64,000 nucleotides of DNA from Paenibacillus xylanexedens (GCF_007680605.1 NZ_VEIO01000010.1:1-64000); one strand, 5' to 3'; positions 16,785 to 26,540 are shown, counted from the first letter of the stretch. Translations and numbers: made by a program. Notes: a model not told the origin generated them from the letters alone.

Positions 16785-19046
16785 TTGTCGCGCACGTGGT
16801 ATTATCGATTGCTCTTTTCATATTTCCCTATATTTTTCTTTACGATGACCATAATCATTTTTAGTGCGTTTGTCTTTATTAATGATATTTCCAAAGAAGA
16901 AACCCGGAAGGCTGACAGGATATCTTCCAGTTATCTCGCGACTACGCTGGATCATACAATTCGGGACATTGAGCTGGCTGTAACGGAGAAAGTGCAATAT
17001 GAGCCAGCGTACAGACGTTATTTTAATGAAAATAATCCAAATAATTCGGACACGGTATATACCATTGCACAAAACTTACGCGAGATGATTAACTCTTCTT
17101 CATGGATTCAGTCCATATACCTTTATGACAAGCAGCATGAGCGCGTGATAACGGTGAGTGGTTCAAGAGATGTGGAAAGCTTCGGAGACAAAGAATGGAT
17201 AAATCAATTTCTAAAAGGTGATATGGGTCAAGGATGGCAGCCTGTTCGTGAGATAGAATGGGATGATGTGCAGAAGACACCCGTGCAAGTATTGACCGTC
17301 AACAAAGAAATGCCACTGCCATTTGGCTCAGAGGGTGCATTGGTCATCAATATCAAGATGAGCAGCATCAAGCAGAGCGTGGATAGTATGGTAAATGGAA
17401 AACTCTCTTTCCTGACGATAACTGATCAGGAGGGCAGGGTCATCTATAATGCGCATTCCGATAAGGAGAGTGCACTCGACGGCACCAAGTTAAACGAGAT
17501 GCCTTTGCAACGATTGGGATGGACAATCACTAGCGGCATCAAAGCAGGTAATTTGTTTGGCTGGGTTTCTGTTGTATCGTATGTATGGGTATTTATTGCT
17601 ATATTTACGGTGATCTGTGCAATTATCTATATCGTGTATGTGACCCGGCGGAACTACAAGCCAATTCAAATCATTATGAACCGGATTGAATCTCAACAGA
17701 TCAAGGCGTTTGAACAATCTGGTGCTCGTATGGACGAGATGAAGATGATTGATGGTGTGCTTGAAAATCTGATCAATCATATGATGGATTACGATAAAAA
17801 GAGTCGTGAAAATGTGCTTATGCAGCGGAGTAAGCTGTTTAGCGCTTTGCTTCAAGGTGAACATGTGGACAATGCAGCCGGGCAACTGTATGAGGTATCT
17901 CCATTTGATGGAGCTCATGAGGCTTCCCGTTTTATTGTGGTCGTTGGGGATATTAACCGTTATGAGAAGGGATTTCAGGAAAAGTTCACGAGAGGTGAAC
18001 AGAACACACTTAAGTTTGCCTTGATGAATGTATTACAGGAGCTCTCTCGGGATACAAAAGTTCAATGCTGGACAGAATGGATCAGTGCGGATCGGATTGC
18101 TATTCTTTTCTTTTCAAAGGAAGAAGAGCAGCAGGGACAAGATTTAGCTAAACAGATCCGAGTGGTTGCCGAGGAATGTAAATCCTGGGTAGAGCAGAAT
18201 CTTCGAATTTCCCTCAGCTTTGGCATTGGACCGGTTGCTGAAGGAATTGAATCTATTCATCAATCGTTTACAGCCGCTGAAGCGGTGATGCAACGCAAGT
18301 TGCTGATGAATGGCGATGTGGGTGAAGCGGAAACAAGCGAGATGCAGCATCCTTTGCTGGAGACCTATACGTATTTGCAGATGATTGCAGACTTTGTCAA
18401 ACGGTTCAGGATGTCGAGTGGACAGTGGAGAGAGCAATTGGAGGATATCTTTAAGGAGTTTGAGCGAAATAAACTGCCGGATGATGAGATACGTTCCCTG
18501 ATTCAGGCGATGCTCCAAATGCTCAGCCGTGAAGTCTCTATGATGTCTGAAGGGTTACAGAAAGAACTGTCTGAAGAAAACATTAACAATTGGCTGAAAG
18601 CGATGGAAGAAGCAGAATCACTAGACGATGTTAAGGTGCTGTTGTTTGATAGTCTCACCGATCTGTTCCGCACGTATGTTGCAGTTACGGAAACGAAGAG
18701 TTATAAAGCGATGGTTAATGAAATGAAAAAGTATATCGAGGAGCAGTTCACCAATCCCGATCTGTCGCTTAAACATCTGAGTGACCGTTTTCAGATTTCC
18801 GGAAAGCATGCCAGCTATCTGTTTAAGACCGAATTCAACATGAAGTTTGTCGACTTCGTGACCGACCTTAGGATGAAAGAAACAGAGAAGTTGTTGCTTG
18901 ATACCGATTATTCATTGCAGGATATTGCTTTGAAGGTAGGTTATGCGAACGGAATCACACTTGGACGTGTGTTTAAGCGGGTTACTGGAATTACTCCCGG
19001 GGATTATCGTCGGATGAAGAAAGATCCAAAGGTAGCGGATGAGTGA
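16785..19046 (+). CDS. Membrane-anchored AraC-family regulator with extracellular sensor
   Basis: A 753-residue one-component sensor. TM1 lies at about 6-30, a roughly 240-residue extracytoplasmic Cache-like region follows, and TM2 (VWVFIAIFTVICAIIYIVYV) lies near 265-285. The cytoplasmic middle resembles the YesN-type linker, and the last 100 residues hold two AraC helix-turn-helix units (LKHLSDRFQISGKHASYLF; LQDIALKVGYANGITLGRVF). The start is taken as TTG 16785, 10 nt after GAGGAG; an in-frame TTG at 16755 lacks a ribosome site. It sits just upstream of the importer it probably controls. The inducer is unknown. Confidence 0.88.
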   Translation: MSRTWYYRLLFSYFPIFFFTMTIIIFSAFVFINDISKEETRKADRISSSYLATTLDHTIRDIELAVTEKVQYEPAYRRYFNENNPNNSDTVYTIAQNLREMINSSSWIQSIYLYDKQHERVITVSGSRDVESFGDKEWINQFLKGDMGQGWQPVREIEWDDVQKTPVQVLTVNKEMPLPFGSEGALVINIKMSSIKQSVDSMVNGKLSFLTITDQEGRVIYNAHSDKESALDGTKLNEMPLQRLGWTITSGIKAGNLFGWVSVVSYVWVFIAIFTVICAIIYIVYVTRRNYKPIQIIMNRIESQQIKAFEQSGARMDEMKMIDGVLENLINHMMDYDKKSRENVLMQRSKLFSALLQGEHVDNAAGQLYEVSPFDGAHEASRFIVVVGDINRYEKGFQEKFTRGEQNTLKFALMNVLQELSRDTKVQCWTEWISADRIAILFFSKEEEQQGQDLAKQIRVVAEECKSWVEQNLRISLSFGIGPVAEGIESIHQSFTAAEAVMQRKLLMNGDVGEAETSEMQHPLLETYTYLQMIADFVKRFRMSSGQWREQLEDIFKEFERNKLPDDEIRSLIQAMLQMLSREVSMMSEGLQKELSEENINNWLKAMEEAESLDDVKVLLFDSLTDLFRTYVAVTETKSYKAMVNEMKKYIEEQFTNPDLSLKHLSDRFQISGKHASYLFKTEFNMKFVDFVTDLRMKETEKLLLDTDYSLQDIALKVGYANGITLGRVFKRVTGITPGDYRRMKKDPKVADE

Positions 19047-19135
19047 GCCGGGTTAGAATAGATCGAAATTCTATGAATGAATTAAATGATCGTGTCAGTT
19101 TTTCGCACATCATGAAAGTGATGATTTCTAAAATT

Positions 19136-19210
19136 AGGGTGAATCAATGCAATGAAGTCTCCGGGATGTATGGAGAGTTCACATGCAACGATTCACCTTG
19201 TTTTGTTTAT
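19136..19210 (+). terminator. Long-hairpin terminator after the AraC-type gene
   Basis: GGTGAATC (19138-19145) pairs with GATTCACC (19190-19197). Inner TGCA/TGCA and GAAGTCTCC/GGAGAGTTC stems extend it, and a T-rich tail TTGTTTTGTTT follows. Confidence 0.75.
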
Positions 19211-19225
19211 TAGACACCATCAAAA

Positions 19226-19263
19226 TGAAAGCGCTTGAAAAATAATGAAACACACATGATACT
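19226..19263 (+). promoter_or_regulatory. cre-like CcpA site overlapping the importer promoter
   Basis: TGAAAGCGCTTGAA (19226-19239) fits the catabolite-responsive element core TGWAANCGNTNWCA except for its last bases. The promoter -35 TTGAAA (19235-19240) lies inside it, with -10 GATACT (19258-19263) 17 nt away. A CcpA-Ser46P-HPr/Crh complex here would block the promoter. It serves the lipoprotein gene at 19561; the leader is about 290 nt and I see no other gene in it. Confidence 0.65.
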
Positions 19264-19560
19264 TTCACCATGATGTCAGAAGAACTTCCACCATTACATC
19301 GGCATGTTATTTACGAATTTAGTCAGTGTGGGAAAATGGTTTATCCGTACCTTACACACAAAGATAGGCGGAACACTGTTAAAGCCTTATACCATAAGGT
19401 TTTCGGGCATTTTGGCAGTCTACGAAAATAAGCATATGAGGCAAACCGGAACTCGTTTACCAACGTACCCGAATTTAGTCTGTTGTCAGGGATCACAATA
19501 ATATGGAATACTCGGGGCAAGCTTTAAAACATTCACGTAAAGCCAAAGGGGATGAACAGA

Positions 19561-21138
19561 ATGACAAGAAAAGGGAGTCTAAAGAAGTTGATGGGGTTGG
19601 CACTTACAGCAGTAATGGGTGTCTCACTACTTGCGGGGTGCGGATCTTCAGACAACAAATCAGCGGAAGGCGGAGCATCTGGTGATGGAAAACGCGTCAC
19701 ATTAAAGGTGGAGCTTTTCGACCGGGGGAAAACACCATCTCAGTACACGATCTCAAACAACTTTATCTCTCAAATGATTCAAAAGAACTTTGGTGATCCG
19801 AACAACATTGACGTGCAATTCGTACCTGTTCAACGTTCTGAGGAAGTAACCAAGCTGAATGTCCTGATGGCTAGTGCTTCGGACGTTCCTGATATTGTCT
19901 TCGTTTATGACTCCAGCGTGTTTTACCGCTATGCACAACAAGGCGGTTTGACAGATGTAGGTGATCTGATTAATCAGTATGGACCGAATCTGAAAAAGTT
20001 TTTGGGCGAAGATACATTAAAGTTTGGTCAAGTGGAAGGACAGCAGTTCGCGATTCCGGGTAAACGTGCGATTACGGCTCGGTACAGCTCCTTCGTTCGT
20101 CAAGATTGGTTAGATAAACTGGGAATGCCAGCACCTAAAACAACAGATGAATTGTATAACACATTGAAAGCATTTAAAGAAAAAGATCCTGGCCAGGTGG
20201 GAAGTCAAAACATTCCTATGGGCTTTGCACTTGCACCAGCTTCCTATGAGCCACTGATTTACTCTTTCATTAAGCCGATCGCTGGGGATAAAACATATTC
20301 TCAACGTTATGAATTACCTCTGCATGAAGGATTCAAAGAATCGATGCAGTTCTTGAACAAGCTGTACAACGAAGGCCTGATCAGCAAGGATTTCAGCTTG
20401 GATAAAGATAAAACTCAATTAAACAAAGATATTGCAAACGGAAATACCGGTTTCTTCTCTGAAGATGTGGACTCCATTTTCTGGCCAGATGGATCTTATG
20501 ATCTGTTGAAAACAAACAAACCGGACAGCAAACTGGCTCCGCTCGATGCATACACCAATGCGTATGCTGACGGAAAACATATTAAGTCCCGTTATGGATC
20601 TAACGGTATGTACATCATGATTCCGAAGAGCAGCGAACGTGCGGCAGAAGCGATTAAATATCTGGATTGGATGGCTTCCGATAAAAACCTGACTGACATC
20701 TATGATGGTGTGGAAGGCGAGAACTACGATCTGGTAGACGGTGTTCCGGTTGCTAAAGCAGACGCTACCCAAGAAGCAAAAGATCGTTTGTTCAACGCAG
20801 GTGATACAGCGATTATCTCGAACGGTAAAAACTTGGGTGATCAAGCTTTGAATGAAAAAGCATGGATTATGGGCTTCCCTCCAGCAAATCAGGAAATCTT
20901 GAAAAAAGCACTTGAAGTTGCAAACACAGATACAGTTGGACCTATTGTCTTCAGTAAGCCAATTCAGGCAGAGATGAAGTACAGCACAGCACTGTCAGAC
21001 AAATTGGACGTTATTATCGTAAAAACAGCGATGGCAAAACCTGAAGAATTTGATGCCGTGTATGAAAAAGAAATGGCTGACTACATGTCCTTAGGCGGAT
21101 CTGAACTGAAAAAAGAACTGGAAGCTGCTGAACAATAA
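19561..21138 (+). CDS. Sugar ABC importer substrate-binding lipoprotein (LplA/YtcQ type)
   Basis: A 525-residue family 1 solute-binding protein. The lipobox LLAGC places the lipidated cysteine at residue 27, followed by a Ser/Asn/Gly-rich linker. Size and sequence are those of the large LplA/YtcQ group that binds oligosaccharides, often from plant polysaccharides. ATG 19561 is preferred over ATG 19552 because AAAGGGG lies 9 nt before it. Two permeases follow but no ATPase gene. A strong hairpin separates it from the permeases. The ligand cannot be read from the sequence. Confidence 0.92.
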   Translation: MTRKGSLKKLMGLALTAVMGVSLLAGCGSSDNKSAEGGASGDGKRVTLKVELFDRGKTPSQYTISNNFISQMIQKNFGDPNNIDVQFVPVQRSEEVTKLNVLMASASDVPDIVFVYDSSVFYRYAQQGGLTDVGDLINQYGPNLKKFLGEDTLKFGQVEGQQFAIPGKRAITARYSSFVRQDWLDKLGMPAPKTTDELYNTLKAFKEKDPGQVGSQNIPMGFALAPASYEPLIYSFIKPIAGDKTYSQRYELPLHEGFKESMQFLNKLYNEGLISKDFSLDKDKTQLNKDIANGNTGFFSEDVDSIFWPDGSYDLLKTNKPDSKLAPLDAYTNAYADGKHIKSRYGSNGMYIMIPKSSERAAEAIKYLDWMASDKNLTDIYDGVEGENYDLVDGVPVAKADATQEAKDRLFNAGDTAIISNGKNLGDQALNEKAWIMGFPPANQEILKKALEVANTDTVGPIVFSKPIQAEMKYSTALSDKLDVIIVKTAMAKPEEFDAVYEKEMADYMSLGGSELKKELEAAEQ

Positions 21139-21183
21139 GCAGAAATGAAATGTCTGTAAAATGAAGTGTTTCGAGGAGGCTTG

Positions 21184-21205
21184 TGCCGTCGCTCAGGCGG
21201 CGGCA
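21184..21205 (+). other. Strong hairpin between lipoprotein and permease genes
   Basis: TGCCGTCGC pairs with GCGGCGGCA over the tetraloop TCAG, with no T-run after it. Such hairpins commonly protect the upstream message from 3' exonucleases, giving more binding protein than permease. Confidence 0.8.
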
Positions 21206-21240
21206 TAACGTTTCTTCGTTTGTGAGGAGGAGAGAGAGAC

Positions 21241-22137
21241 ATGACCACATACTTGAAGAGATACTGGCAATTGTATGCGTTGATTTCATTGCCCCTGATC
21301 TACTTTATCATTTTCCGTTATGGACCGATGTATGGTGTGCAGATCGCGTTTAAAGACTTTAACTTGTTCCAAGGGATTAACGGTAGTGAGTGGATTGGCT
21401 TCGATGCTTTTCGTGAGGTATTTGCAATGCCGGATTTCTACACTACATTACGCAACACATTTATGCTGAATTTTCTTGATCTGATCGTTTCATTCCCTGC
21501 TCCAATTATTCTGGCAATTATGCTCTATGAGGTACGATTCAAATGGTTTAAGAAAATTTCACAGACCATTTTGTACATTCCTCACTTTATCTCCTGGGTT
21601 ATCATCGGGGGGATTGTATACCAATTGTTTGGTAATCAATCCGGTATGGTAAACGGAATACTGGAGAGTATGGGCCTGAATTCCATTCCGTTTTTGACAG
21701 AAAAAAATCCATGGCTTGTTACCTATCTGTTTACAGGTGTGTGGCAAAGTGCTGGGTGGGGAACCATTCTATATCTGGCTGCATTAACCGGTGTGAACAA
21801 GGAATTGTTCGAGGCAGCTGAGATCGATGGTGCAACGCGGCTGAAGAGAATTTGGCATATTACTTTGCCAAGCATCAAACCAACGATTGTAACCTTGCTT
21901 ATCCTTAACCTTGGAAATATGGTCAGCATCGGTTTTGACCGGCCTTTCGTTATTGGTAACACGGCTGTTCGTGAATATTCCGATGTACTTAGTACCTTCG
22001 TATACAGAATGGGTATACAATCCGGGCAGTATACACTGGCAACGGTTGTAGGCTTATTCCAGGCGGTTGTCGGATTGATCTTTGTCCTTGGCTCCAACTA
22101 TATCTCGAAGAAAACGACGGGAGAAGGAATTCTCTGA
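21241..22137 (+). CDS. Sugar ABC importer permease (LplB type)
   Basis: A 298-residue CUT1-class inner-membrane permease with about six membrane segments and the EAA loop EAAEIDGATRLKRIW near 195 that contacts the ATPase. GAGGAGGAGAG precedes the ATG. It would form the channel with the next gene product and is likely energised by MsmX. Confidence 0.93.
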   Translation: MTTYLKRYWQLYALISLPLIYFIIFRYGPMYGVQIAFKDFNLFQGINGSEWIGFDAFREVFAMPDFYTTLRNTFMLNFLDLIVSFPAPIILAIMLYEVRFKWFKKISQTILYIPHFISWVIIGGIVYQLFGNQSGMVNGILESMGLNSIPFLTEKNPWLVTYLFTGVWQSAGWGTILYLAALTGVNKELFEAAEIDGATRLKRIWHITLPSIKPTIVTLLILNLGNMVSIGFDRPFVIGNTAVREYSDVLSTFVYRMGIQSGQYTLATVVGLFQAVVGLIFVLGSNYISKKTTGEGIL

Positions 22138-22211
22138 TCCCGGAAAATAGTGAAATGCGCGCCAGAAGGCTTGCAGTATGTTTAGATCATCAGTAAAGGA
22201 GTTGTGCACAG

Positions 22212-23084
22212 ATGAGTGACCGCACCTCGAACCGGATTTTTGATATTGTTAATGTCACCTTTATTACATTGTTTGTCATATTCTGTCTTGCTCCGTTTCT
22301 GCACACCATTGCCATATCCATGAGTTCGAACCGGGCCATTACATCAGGTGAAGTAACAATCTTCCCGAAAGAGTTCACCTGGGATGCGTATGGTCAAGTA
22401 TTTTCAGACAGCTCCATGATTTATTCATTAGGATTTACAACCATTCTTACGATTATTACGACGCTGCTCTGTATGTTGTTCACCATTGCAGCAGCATACC
22501 CATTGACGAAGAAAAAATTAAAAGGCCGCAAGCTGTTTATGTACATCATCATCATTACGATGTTCTTCAGCGGAGGTATTATTCCCGAGTATTTGCTGAT
22601 TCGTGACCTTCATTTGCTGAACTCGGTATGGGCCTTGATTCTACCAGGGTTGGTAAGTCCATTTAACTTGATCATCCTGATCTCCTTCTTCCGCGGAATA
22701 CCGGATAGTCTGGAGGAGTCTGCCGAGATTGATGGAAGCTCCCATGTGCACACGCTCTTTAAAATTATTTTGCCACTTTCTTTGCCTGTACTTGCTACAT
22801 TGGCACTGTTCTATGCGGTTGGACGCTGGAATGGCTTCCAGGATTCACTGATGTACATTAACGATCCGAAATTATATCCACTGCAGCTGAAGCTTTATCA
22901 GATGGTACAGAACAACATGGTAAGTGAGCTTACGTTGCTGGAGGGTGCAAACCGCACAAGATTAACGCCAGAGAGCCTCAAGGCGGCTACGGTTGTTTTT
23001 GCTACAGTACCGATTCTGCTCGTATATCCATGGTTGCAAAAATATTTTGTCAGCGGCGCAATGCAAGGAGCAGTTAAAGGTTAA
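22212..23084 (+). CDS. Sugar ABC importer permease (LplC/YtcP type)
   Basis: A 290-residue second permease with six predicted membrane segments and the EAA loop EESAEIDGSSHVHTLF near 175. TAAAGGAG lies 10 nt before the ATG. It pairs with the permease at 21241; both belong to the import operon starting at 19561. Confidence 0.93.
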   Translation: MSDRTSNRIFDIVNVTFITLFVIFCLAPFLHTIAISMSSNRAITSGEVTIFPKEFTWDAYGQVFSDSSMIYSLGFTTILTIITTLLCMLFTIAAAYPLTKKKLKGRKLFMYIIIITMFFSGGIIPEYLLIRDLHLLNSVWALILPGLVSPFNLIILISFFRGIPDSLEESAEIDGSSHVHTLFKIILPLSLPVLATLALFYAVGRWNGFQDSLMYINDPKLYPLQLKLYQMVQNNMVSELTLLEGANRTRLTPESLKAATVVFATVPILLVYPWLQKYFVSGAMQGAVKG

Positions 23085-23139
23085 TTCGTAGTCCCCATAC
23101 ACGCAAACATCACAATCGGGGAAGGAGAAGGAATGATAT

Positions 23140-24093
23140 ATGCAGGGAAGAGACAAGGGAGAATACTCATTCTCGACATGCTGGAACATCAGGAGACATC
23201 CTGTAGGCGAGGACATGATTCGAGAGATTGCAGAGCTCGGCTTTCGCCGGGTGGAGCTTAACTATAACGTAACGAAGGAAATGCTCACGACGATTGAGCC
23301 GATGATCGAGCGCGGGGAGATTGGGGTGTCCAGCGTACACAATACCTTCCCTCATGATCCTGATCCGGATTATGGAACGGATTCTGTGCTGCTTGGCTTT
23401 GAAGATGAAGTGAAGCGGAAGCGGGCTATTGATCTTCTGGTTGGATCGGCTGAATATGCACATCGTTACGGAGGGGAAGCTGTCGTTGTACACCCAGGCG
23501 AGGTACCTTTCCCACATGATATCAGCAAGGATCTGGAAAAGCTGTATCGCGAAGAAGGAACGGACTCTTCGCAATATCAGAGCAAATGGGCAGAGTTCAT
23601 GGAGCGGCGCGAGGCCCTGAGTGCTGGGTATATTGAAAAAATCATCGTCAGTCTGGATGAAGTTTGCAACCGGGCGTTATCCAAGGGACTGGACGTTCGT
23701 TTTGGGATCGAAACTCGCTCAAGGCCGCAACAGATTCCCACGCTTGCTGAAGCGAAAACGATCATCCAGGCTCTCAAGGGTGCCCCAGTCGGGATTTGGT
23801 ACGATACGGGTCATGCAATTATGATGGATCGATTAGGGTTGTACGACAGTGTAGGTGAGATGCAAGGCCTCATGGATGATATCGTCGGTGTTCATATCCA
23901 TGAAACATTGGGATTATCCGATCACTGGTGTCCATACGTGCATAGTAAAGATATGCACTTCTATGATGCATATCTTCCAATGATCCGTAAAGCACAGTTG
24001 AAAGTGTATGAATTGAAGTCGGCCTGTGAACCGGAAGCAATTCACGAAAGCCATGATCTGCTAATGCAGAAACTTGCAAGTTTAAAAGCATAG
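23140..24093 (+). CDS. Sugar-phosphate isomerase/epimerase (xylose isomerase-like TIM barrel)
   Basis: A 317-residue protein of the AP-endonuclease-2/xylose isomerase-like barrel family. The pattern of acidic and His metal ligands at strand ends is visible: AVVVHPGEVPFPHD, FGIETRSR, WYDTGHA, GVHIHET. The family includes epimerases and isomerases that act on imported sugars and sugar acids, so a cytoplasmic catabolic role is plausible, but the substrate is unknown. It lies 55 nt after the permease, preceded by AAGGAGAAGG, in the same operon. Confidence 0.85.
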   Translation: MQGRDKGEYSFSTCWNIRRHPVGEDMIREIAELGFRRVELNYNVTKEMLTTIEPMIERGEIGVSSVHNTFPHDPDPDYGTDSVLLGFEDEVKRKRAIDLLVGSAEYAHRYGGEAVVVHPGEVPFPHDISKDLEKLYREEGTDSSQYQSKWAEFMERREALSAGYIEKIIVSLDEVCNRALSKGLDVRFGIETRSRPQQIPTLAEAKTIIQALKGAPVGIWYDTGHAIMMDRLGLYDSVGEMQGLMDDIVGVHIHETLGLSDHWCPYVHSKDMHFYDAYLPMIRKAQLKVYELKSACEPEAIHESHDLLMQKLASLKA

Positions 24094-24104
24094 ATTGACA
24101 AAGC

Positions 24105-24160
24105 GATAAGATCGGTTGGCTCGGGCTGTTAAAGCGCACGGCCTGCTGATCTTATCTTTT
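24105..24160 (+). terminator. Terminator after the isomerase gene
   Basis: GATAAGATC (24105-24113) pairs with GATCTTATC (24148-24156), followed by TTTT; the G/C-rich interior can extend the stem. Confidence 0.75.
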
Positions 24161-24219
24161 AAATAGGACTGGATTTATATAGTTGACGTTATTGAATGGA
24201 TGGATGGAGGGGAACGTAG

Positions 24220-25962
24220 ATGTATAGACAAATGGTAGAAAGCAATGACAGAGCTACTGAACGAGGTATAGAGCGGCAGGTGCTTGATTCGGAAAGTCGT
24301 TACTATGGTGGAACAATTGACCCTGTTTCAGGTTTGGCTTGGGTTAACCATACAACGGGAACACCTACAGATATGTGTTTTTGGGGGGCAGCCCTTTCTA
24401 ATCCAGACTCAGCGTATTATCGCGACGAGACTCTGTTAGAGAGACTTCGGCTAGCAAGTGAGTTTGTGTTGCGTCATCAACACAGTGACGGATCGATATC
24501 ACCCGGCTGGACGAACTATCACTCCCCGCCAGACACTGCTTTTGTTGTTGTAGGGTATTCGCAGTTATTTCAACTCTTGAATCAACAGGATTGGGCACCG
24601 CTGAAGCCTGTACTGGATAATATGCGACTGTTTCTGGAACGGACAATTCCAGTGATGTTAACAGGAGGTTGTCATACACCAAACCATCGTTGGGTGTTGT
24701 GTGCAGCACTTGGTTTTCTGCATGAGATCTTCGGTATAGAGGAAGCGGTACAGCGTGCGGAGCAATGGCTGGCGGAAGGGATTGATATTACCCCTGATGG
24801 GGAGTGGACCGAACGTAGTAACGGGATCTACAATGCGGTGAGTGACATTATGCTGATTCATGCCGCAAGGTTGTTGAACCGTCCTGAGCTACTCGAACCG
24901 GTACGTTTGAACCTTCGAATGATGGTATATCTCGTACACCCTACAGGTGAGATTGTGACCGATTATTCAGGCCGGCAGGATCTGGGCAGTAAGCACGGCT
25001 TGTCTTCGTATTATTTGCCTTATGCGATCATGGCCAAAATGGATCAAGATCCGATTTTTGCAGGTATGGCTGCTTGGGCAGACAGCGATTTGACAGACCC
25101 TGGCGTGTGTTCGGTGAATGCGCTCGTGCGATTGTTGCTGGAGCCCGAGCTTCAACAGACTACCGGAACAACGGATGCGCTCCCGAGGAAATATGAAGTT
25201 ATGCTTAATGAGCATTTTGCGCGGGAACGTTATGTGAGCCAAATGGAAAACGTAGGCCATTATGGACGAATTTCGCACAGTCGGATGCATACGGATTTTG
25301 GTGCTCCTGTTGCCCGAGTCCGTGATGGAGAAACCAGCGTGACGGTTATGACGGAGGTAGCTCCATTTTTTGCACTTCGTCATGGTGAGGTACGTCTGCT
25401 CGCTGTTCAGTTAGCGTCTTACTTTAATCCCGGATATGTACCGATGCAAAATATGACTCGTCTCCCTCAGGGATATCGATTGACTGGTGAACAGAAGAAA
25501 GGCTATTACGGTCCTGTTCCTTCGGCCGATTTACCAGCCACAGCTTCTTCATCCATCAGCCCGTGGTATCTGCTACCACATCAGACTCGTACACTTACAC
25601 ATGAGCAGACATTCCGTGTTGGTGCCGAGGTACTTCAGACAGATCGCGGCTGGACGATGCACTTGACTGGTGAGGAACCGCAGGACATCATGATGCAGTT
25701 ATCTTTTGTATTTGGAAGTGAAGGAGAACTTAGCTGTGAAGATGGCATAGAAACCAGTGATGGAAGCATTCTGTGGAAAGGCGGCAAGCTTCGTTATAGT
25801 TGCGGAGAAGATTGGCTTGAGATTGACGGAGGCGAGATGGGACATCTGGCGGCAACGGTGCGTGAAGCCAAAATGCCTGAGAATTGCAAGATTGTACTGG
25901 TTAATTTCATGACTCCATTCGATAAAACAATAGATATAACGCTTTCTCCGTCACTAGTATGA
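24220..25962 (+). CDS. Uncharacterised two-domain protein, possible carbohydrate-active enzyme
   Basis: A 580-residue cytoplasmic protein with no signal peptide. I do not recognise a named family. Residues 1-300 have the look of an alpha-helical toroid (WVNHTTGTPTDMCFWGAA, LRHQHSDGSISPGWTNYHSP, GGCHTPNHRWVLCAA). Residues 350-580 look beta-rich with a conserved HSRMHTDFGAP segment. That architecture, helical toroid plus beta-sandwich, is common in polysaccharide lyases and unsaturated-glycan hydrolases. Aromatic, His and Arg residues are concentrated in the first half. It follows the importer and isomerase, so action on the imported oligosaccharide is a reasonable inference, not a demonstrated one. 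The ribosome site GGAGGGGAA is good. Confidence 0.75.
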   Translation: MYRQMVESNDRATERGIERQVLDSESRYYGGTIDPVSGLAWVNHTTGTPTDMCFWGAALSNPDSAYYRDETLLERLRLASEFVLRHQHSDGSISPGWTNYHSPPDTAFVVVGYSQLFQLLNQQDWAPLKPVLDNMRLFLERTIPVMLTGGCHTPNHRWVLCAALGFLHEIFGIEEAVQRAEQWLAEGIDITPDGEWTERSNGIYNAVSDIMLIHAARLLNRPELLEPVRLNLRMMVYLVHPTGEIVTDYSGRQDLGSKHGLSSYYLPYAIMAKMDQDPIFAGMAAWADSDLTDPGVCSVNALVRLLLEPELQQTTGTTDALPRKYEVMLNEHFARERYVSQMENVGHYGRISHSRMHTDFGAPVARVRDGETSVTVMTEVAPFFALRHGEVRLLAVQLASYFNPGYVPMQNMTRLPQGYRLTGEQKKGYYGPVPSADLPATASSSISPWYLLPHQTRTLTHEQTFRVGAEVLQTDRGWTMHLTGEEPQDIMMQLSFVFGSEGELSCEDGIETSDGSILWKGGKLRYSCGEDWLEIDGGEMGHLAATVREAKMPENCKIVLVNFMTPFDKTIDITLSPSLV

Positions 25963-26004
25963 TGAGAAATCTCAGTGAACTTCTTAGCTAAGTATTTATA
26001 GAAT

Positions 26005-26056
26005 GAAGTAAACAGCGTGTACCGATATTCACTGGTGCACGCTGTTTATGTTTTCT
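26005..26056. terminator. Bidirectional terminator between convergent genes
   Basis: AAACAGCGTG (26010-26019) pairs with CACGCTGTTT (26038-26047), extended by ACC/GGT. A T-rich tail lies on the right and an A-rich flank on the left, so it can stop both the gene at 24220 and the minus-strand lipoprotein gene. Confidence 0.85.
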
Positions 26057-26090
26057 TGAAACTATTTGTGGTAATAAATGGTACTGTGTG

Positions 26091-26540
26091 TTATGAATTT
26101 AGTTGTTCTAACGCAGCTTCAATTGCTTCATTCATTAATGGATGATCTTTGCTGTTACTCCAGTAAATAAGGAGAATATTTTCTTTTTCGTATAGGGCAG
26201 GAAATGTTGTGGAATTAGTGTTTTCTGTAATTTTGTTGAATTCTTTAGCTCCTTGTAAACGATCCTTTTCTGAATTGAAGATATAGAAATGGATAAATTC
26301 TTCGGTATTACTGTCTTCTTCTTCGTCTGACGTCTTGACTGAGTATATTTCCGGTATAACATCATTTAATTTCATGGGATATCCGGTTATACCAAAAGGC
26401 TCCAGTTTCAAATTTTGTGATTCAAGAGCAGTTAACACATCATCCAAATTTAACTTGTTTTCATTCTCTTTGGAACATCCGGTTAAGGCAACGAAGCACA
26501 TGATCATGATTAAGAGCAACTTTGTTTTTGTAATATTCAG
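26091..26540 (-). CDS. Small lipoprotein of unknown function, probable CTG start
   Basis: A 149-residue protein if it starts at the CTG at 26540-26538. That codon lies 7 nt after a perfect GGGGAGGG ribosome site and gives a textbook lipoprotein signal: Lys-rich start, hydrophobic LLLIMIMCFVALTGC and lipidated cysteine about residue 22. The in-frame ATG codons upstream (26594, 26582) have no ribosome site and would put the signal peptide well inside the protein. ATT 26534 is a less well-spaced alternative. The mature part is acidic and about 125 residues long, with no domain I recognise. Confidence 0.75.
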   Translation of the reverse strand: MNITKTKLLLIMIMCFVALTGCSKENENKLNLDDVLTALESQNLKLEPFGITGYPMKLNDVIPEIYSVKTSDEEEDSNTEEFIHFYIFNSEKDRLQGAKEFNKITENTNSTTFPALYEKENILLIYWSNSKDHPLMNEAIEAALEQLNS

